DNA of 64,000 bases, from the NCBI GenBank assembly GCA_020161795.1, contig JAIUOR010000039.1:1-64000 (forward strand), given 5' to 3'. This DNA is from Actinomycetota bacterium. Lineage in GTDB: Bacteria > Actinomycetota > Actinomycetes > Propionibacteriales > Propionibacteriaceae. Below the pieces are notes generated by a model. The model made no database searches, was not told the origin of the DNA, and saw only the letters and a program-made list of their open reading frames with translations. Shown here one piece after another: positions 60,328 to 64,000 of the stretch. Position 1 is the first letter of the stretch, and each line of letters starts with the position of its first letter. Position numbers and translations under genes: made by a program.

Positions 60328-60621
60328 ATGAACCCTGCTGTGCGGCTGTCGATCACGCAGCTGAGCGACCTGTCCAACCGGCACGCACCCCGCGAGGTCG
60401 TCCTCGAGATCGAGGGCGAGGAGTGGCACGTCCTGGAGACCGCGCGGTCGTGGGCTGCGGTTCGCGGCTACGACGGCCTTCTGGGCTCGATTGAGCGCAT
60501 TCTCACTCCCCCACCGCCGCAGGCGGGGTTTGCGGCGGTGATCAACAAGCCCAACCGGTTGCTGGTCCTCGTGCGCTGGCCATGGGCGCCCGCCGTCAGC
60601 GTTGACGAGCTGCTGTTCTGA
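60328..60621 (+). CDS. Small hypothetical protein
   Basis: A 97-residue protein (MNPAVRLSITQLSDLSNRHAP..., ending APAVSVDELLF). The start follows GAGAGAGG, and a copy of the 19-bp palindrome lies 41 bp upstream, so it may be regulated with parB. No family recognised. Confidence 0.6.
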   Translation: MNPAVRLSITQLSDLSNRHAPREVVLEIEGEEWHVLETARSWAAVRGYDGLLGSIERILTPPPPQAGFAAVINKPNRLLVLVRWPWAPAVSVDELLF

Positions 60622-60651
60622 GGACTCCGCCTGTGTTCCAGCTCGGTGGGT

Positions 60652-61917
60652 TCAGCGGACGGTGAGCAGCTGGTCCCAGCGGGTGGTGCCGGCCGGTGAG
60701 AGCCGTTCTCGTTTCATGTCCCAGCGGCGTGGACCGAGCCCGGCGGGGCCGTAGCCGATGCTGTGGCGGCCGAAGCGGTCGCTGATCTGGTCGACCGCGG
60801 CCGCGAGACGTTCCCGGGCCGGGTTTGGTGGCTGCCACAGGGTCGGCTGGGCGCCGGCGGGCGAGAGTCCGGTGAGCAGGATTCCGGCCCGGTTGTACGG
60901 GTGGCCCTCGCGCAGATGCGGGAGCAGGGCACGGGTGGCCTCAATGAGGGCGAGCGGGTCGGCCGTCGGCGGGTCCAGCGCCACTGCGGTGGTGTGATGC
61001 AGGGCCTGGTCGCGGAACCGGCTGCTGCTGACCCAGACCTGGGCGAGGGCGGCCTGGAGGCCGTGAGCGCGGAGCCGGCGGGCGGCTGCCGCCGCATATT
61101 GGGCGAGCACGCTGCGCATCTCCGCCCGGGAGTCGACGGTGGCCCCGAGCATCCTCGAGTACATCAGTTGCTGGCGATCGCGTGGCGTGAAGCCGACCGG
61201 CATGCACGGGACGCCGGCGAGTTCTCGGGCCGTTCGCTCGAGGACGACCGACCACCGCCGGCGGAGCACGCCGGCGTCGGCGTTGGCGAGATCGCGCGCC
61301 GTGCGGACGCCCAGGCTGGCGAGGCCAGTGCGGAGCCGGCTCCCGATCCCCCACACGTCCTCCACTGGTGTGGCGGCGAGCAGTTCCTCGGTCTGGGCTG
61401 GTGACCAGGTGCTGAGGTCGCACAGAGCGTCGCCGAGTTGCTTCGCTCGCCGCTGCGCGACTTTCGCGAGGGTCTTGGTCGTCGCAATGCCCGCTGCGGT
61501 CGGTAGCCCGGTCCACTGCCGGACCCGGTCCTGGATGGCCACCGCGGCGGCGGCGGGTTCTGCGGTTGGGAGGGTCACAAACGCCTCGTCGACGCTGTAG
61601 GTCTCCGACGCCAGGGCGAGGGTGCTGATGGTGGTGTGGAAGCGGGAGCTGAAGGCACCGTATTCGGCGTAGTTGCTGGAGAGCGCGACCAGCGTGGCCA
61701 TGTTGGGTCGCTCGCGCAGTTGGAACCACGGATCGCCCATGCCGACACCGAGGGCCTTGGCCTCGTCGCTACGGCTCACCGCGCAGCCGTCGTTGTTCGA
61801 CAGCACGATCACCGGCTGGCCCACCAGCTGCGGGTCGATCACCCGCTCCACGGAGACGAACATGCACCGGACGTCGACCAGGGCGACCGGGCGGCGCTGC
61901 CCATCGTCGGCGGTCAT
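60652..61917 (-). CDS. umuC: Y-family DNA polymerase, UmuC-like
   Basis: A 421-residue translesion polymerase from ATG 61917, which overlaps the UmuD-like stop by one base. Fingers/palm motifs are present: VDVRCMFVSVE (Asp15, with Phe20 at the steric-gate position where UmuC has Tyr), VIVLSNNDGCAVSRS, SSNYAEYG and YSVDEAF (Asp110, Glu111). Catalytic acidic residues are kept. It would copy damaged DNA after SOS induction, with the linked UmuD-like protein as partner. Plasmid-borne umuDC pairs are common. Confidence 0.88.
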   Translation of the reverse strand: MTADDGQRRPVALVDVRCMFVSVERVIDPQLVGQPVIVLSNNDGCAVSRSDEAKALGVGMGDPWFQLRERPNMATLVALSSNYAEYGAFSSRFHTTISTLALASETYSVDEAFVTLPTAEPAAAAVAIQDRVRQWTGLPTAAGIATTKTLAKVAQRRAKQLGDALCDLSTWSPAQTEELLAATPVEDVWGIGSRLRTGLASLGVRTARDLANADAGVLRRRWSVVLERTARELAGVPCMPVGFTPRDRQQLMYSRMLGATVDSRAEMRSVLAQYAAAAARRLRAHGLQAALAQVWVSSSRFRDQALHHTTAVALDPPTADPLALIEATRALLPHLREGHPYNRAGILLTGLSPAGAQPTLWQPPNPARERLAAAVDQISDRFGRHSIGYGPAGLGPRRWDMKRERLSPAGTTRWDQLLTVR

Positions 61918-62318
61918 CAAGGGTCGCCTGGGCCGAGTGGGAGATGGTGGATCACGATCGTGGCCACACCCCATGGCTCAACGGCCGCCGTCAACGGGAT
62001 CTCCCCCAGGTCGCTGACGAGCACCGGGGCGCCGCCGTGCAGCTCGAACCGGCCCAGCCTGCGCTCGCCCTCGACGACGACGACCACCACCCGGCCCGGC
62101 CGCGGGTCCAGCGCCCGGTCGACCAGCAGCTCGTCGCCCGGATGGATACCCAGGTCAACGAGTGCCTCCGAGGCCACCCGAACCACGTACGTCGAGGTCG
62201 GCCGAGGCACCAGGTGACGATCCAGCGACAACGCGCCCTCGTAGTAGTCCTGAGCAGGGTTCGGAAACGAGGCGGTGGTCTCCACCGTGACCCGCGACCG
62301 CTCCGAGTTCGAACGCAT
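61917..62318 (-). CDS. umuD: UmuD-like protein lacking the catalytic dyad
   Basis: A 133-residue protein that aligns with E. coli UmuD over most of its length (FPNPAQDYYEGALSLD, TSTYVVRV, GIHPGDELLVDRAL). The catalytic Ser60 of UmuD corresponds to Ala52 here (ASEALVD against SGDSMID) and Lys97 to Gly89 (GERRLGRF against GEFTVKKL). The Cys24-Gly25 cleavage site reads Ala-Ser. So it should be unable to cleave itself. It is the first gene of the umuDC-like pair. Confidence 0.8.
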   Translation of the reverse strand: MRSNSERSRVTVETTASFPNPAQDYYEGALSLDRHLVPRPTSTYVVRVASEALVDLGIHPGDELLVDRALDPRPGRVVVVVVEGERRLGRFELHGGAPVLVSDLGEIPLTAAVEPWGVATIVIHHLPLGPGDP

Positions 62319-62359
62319 GTTCGACAGTATGACTCACGGTGTCCGCTCGCGCATCCTTG

Positions 62360-62378
62360 GCGATTCCACTGGAATCAC
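62360..62378. repeat. 19-bp palindrome, one-mismatch copy
   Basis: GCGATTCCACTGGAATCAC, 35 bp (centre to centre) from the next copy. Between umuD and parB. Confidence 0.7.
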
Positions 62379-62394
62379 TCCGCACCCCGCCGAG

Positions 62395-62413
62395 GTGATT
62401 CCAGTGGAATCAC
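62395..62413. repeat. 19-bp palindrome, perfect copy
   Basis: GTGATTCCAGTGGAATCAC, 81 bp upstream of the parB start. Candidate parS or operator. Confidence 0.75.
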
Positions 62414-62448
62414 CCGGCGTGTTGCGCGACATCCACCCACCTGGCAAG

Positions 62449-62475
62449 TAATGTAAGTAATGTAAGCAATACAAG
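62449..62475 (+). repeat. Three 9-bp tandem repeats upstream of parB
   Basis: TAATGTAAG, TAATGTAAG and CAATACAAG lie end to end, ending 19 bp before the start codon. They may form the promoter region or a protein-binding array. Confidence 0.6.
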
Positions 62476-62494
62476 ACGGACGGAGGGCAAGGGC

Positions 62495-64000
62495 ATGAGT
62501 GCGAAGGGACTAGGCGGGCATCTGACCCGCACCGCACCCGCTCGCCGGAGCGGGATCGTCGCAGCAATGCAGCACGGACCGGTGGGTGGGACGTCCACCA
62601 CGGTGCCCCTGGCTGACATTGCCTCGAACCCGGCGAATCCCGCGGTGCGAGAGAGTGACGATCTCAGCGACCTCGCCGACTCGATCGCCGAAATCGGGAT
62701 CGTCCAGGCACTCACCGTGGTGCCAGCAGCGGACTGGCTGCAACGGCACCCCGAACACGCCGAAGCCGTGGGGGAGAAGTCCTACGTTCTCCTCGCCGGG
62801 CACCGGCGCCGAGCTGCTGGCCTCCTCGCTGGCCAGACCCACGCACCGGTGATGGTCCGACCCGAACTCGCCGACACCGGGGTCTCCGATGTGCAGCTGC
62901 ACGAGAACCTCCATCGGCTCGCGCTCACCCCGCTGCAGGAGGCCCGTGCCTATCAGGCCAAAGTCGATGAAGGCCACTCCCAGCGCGCGATTGCGGCGGC
63001 GGTCAAAGTCAGCCAAGGCCAGGTCGCGAAGCGGCTGTCACTGCTGCAGCTTCCCGAGTCGGTCCAGACCGCCGTCGACCAGGGCTGGTACACCGTGATC
63101 GACGCCTTGGAGCTGCTGAAGCTCGAGGCGGACGTGATTGAGGAGGTCGCGCAACGGGTCACCGATCTCATCGACCCCCAGAACATGCTGGCCCAAGAAG
63201 CGGCAGAAGCCGACGCGGACCTCAATCACACGGAAGCTCTGGCCGCTCGTGCGATGGACGCGTTTCGCACCCACGAACTCCGGTTGTCCTCCATCACAGC
63301 GGACGCCCAAAGGGCGGTGAGCGCTCGTCGGCGCCAGGCTGAGGCCCAGGCCAAGGCCGAAGAACTGGGCGCACAGTACGTGACGGACCCCCGGGAGAAA
63401 TTCCGAGGCAGGCAATACGACCATCAGCTGCACAACCGCAAAGACATCGAACGCCACGCCAAGAAGGGCAACCTCGCCATCGCCCCCGGGTATGGCGACG
63501 AACCCAACTACTACGCACTCGCCAAGGAGAACCCGAAGCAGCGGTCGGTGAGCGACCAGGAGCGCGAACGGCAGGAAGCGGAGCAGCGCAAGAAGAAGGC
63601 ACGTACCGAGGGCCGCAAGGCCCGAATCGCCGCGATCGCACAGCTCGTCGGGAAAAGGCCGACCGCTGGTGAACTCCGTGAGCACCTGGTGCTGCACATC
63701 CTCGAAGCTCCGATGTACGACAGCGAAAGCAAGAAGCTCGCCCGCAAGATCGCCATGGAGGCTGGCGTCGGCCCCGCCGGCACCGAGGGCTACTACGACT
63801 GGATGACCGCAGCCCAGACGGAACACGACCCGACGAAACGGGACCAACTCGCCTGGATCCTCGTTTGGGCCGCACGTGAGCAGCAGCATCACTACACAAC
63901 CAGCTACAGCCAGTGGGGTGAGAGTGATGTCGGATACCTCGACGACCTCATCAGGTTGGCCAACTACGAGCCAGGGGAGTGGGAGCAGGAGCAACTCGCC
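62495..64000 (+). CDS. parB: ParB-family partition protein (runs off the window end)
   Basis: At least 502 residues from ATG 62495, with GGAGGG about 8 bases upstream. The N-terminal ParB/Srx domain has VPLADIASNPANPA, LADSIAEIGIVQALTVVP, VLLAGHRRRAAGLLAG and ENLHRLALTPLQEARAYQ; a helix-turn-helix follows (SQRAIAAAVKVSQGQVAKRLSLLQL). The long C-terminal region is basic and coiled-coil-like (RQAEAQAKAEELG, RQEAEQRKKKARTEG). It is longer than typical ParB (~300-350) and has no parA beside it here. It should bind parS sites, perhaps the nearby palindromes. Confidence 0.88.
   Translation, partial: MSAKGLGGHLTRTAPARRSGIVAAMQHGPVGGTSTTVPLADIASNPANPAVRESDDLSDLADSIAEIGIVQALTVVPAADWLQRHPEHAEAVGEKSYVLLAGHRRRAAGLLAGQTHAPVMVRPELADTGVSDVQLHENLHRLALTPLQEARAYQAKVDEGHSQRAIAAAVKVSQGQVAKRLSLLQLPESVQTAVDQGWYTVIDALELLKLEADVIEEVAQRVTDLIDPQNMLAQEAAEADADLNHTEALAARAMDAFRTHELRLSSITADAQRAVSARRRQAEAQAKAEELGAQYVTDPREKFRGRQYDHQLHNRKDIERHAKKGNLAIAPGYGDEPNYYALAKENPKQRSVSDQERERQEAEQRKKKARTEGRKARIAAIAQLVGKRPTAGELREHLVLHILEAPMYDSESKKLARKIAMEAGVGPAGTEGYYDWMTAAQTEHDPTKRDQLAWILVWAAREQQHHYTTSYSQWGESDVGYLDDLIRLANYEPGEWEQEQLA

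Overview
High-GC DNA with GTG/TTG starts, 4-bp ATGA/GTGA gene overlaps and an SCO6880/TraA-type conjugation set points to an actinobacterium (Actinomycetota). The mix of conjugation, partition, replication, mobile and defence-like genes suggests a large conjugative plasmid or an integrative conjugative element. The genus cannot be told from the sequence alone. No rRNA, tRNA or CRISPR array was seen.

Layout. (1) 1-7315: a sugar-uptake operon of the RhaS/RbsA type (binding lipoprotein, double ATPase, two permeases) with a D-tagatose-3-epimerase-like enzyme, read away from a divergent LacI regulator across three palindromic operators. (2) 7.6-16.7 kb: a defence-like island with an AbiJ-like/PD-(D/E)XK protein, a membrane protein, an IS110 remnant, a STAND NTPase-TPR gene coupled to a coiled-coil membrane protein, and a type ISP/IIG restriction-methylase. 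(3) 16839-20161: a tnpA-only Tn3 element abutting the 3' end of a probable parA and its small partner gene. (4) 20.8-25.8 kb: small secreted proteins, a replication-initiator candidate with an AT-rich upstream region, and a tyrosine recombinase translationally coupled to a nuclease-like gene. (5) 26.4-28.1 kb: unrecognised genes and a TIR-like gene fragment. (6) 28088-34979: an IS21-type element whose multiple 20-nt terminal repeats enclose not only istA/istB but also a MarR-MFS pair, a SNF2 helicase and a small gene coupled to istB. (7) 35.2-38.9 kb: hypothetical, NERD-like and HNH genes. (8) 39.1-58.3 kb: the conjugation region, with a MobF relaxase-helicase-primase fusion, an M48-like protease, a long leftward type IV secretion operon (ParA-like ATPase, VirB2-like, VirB8-like, VirB6-like, SCO6880, VirB4-like, VirD4/TraG), and a rightward secreted four-domain nuclease/cell-wall hydrolase. 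(9) 58.4-64 kb: small regulators, a second replication-protein candidate, a UmuDC-like pair whose UmuD lacks its catalytic residues, and a large ParB-family gene running off the end.

How it works together: regions 8 and 9 hold transfer, replication and partition functions, marked by a dispersed 19-bp palindrome that is a candidate ParB or repressor site. Regions 2 to 7 look like accessory DNA accumulated by successive insertions. Two replication candidates and two partition loci, one broken, suggest a fusion of two replicons.
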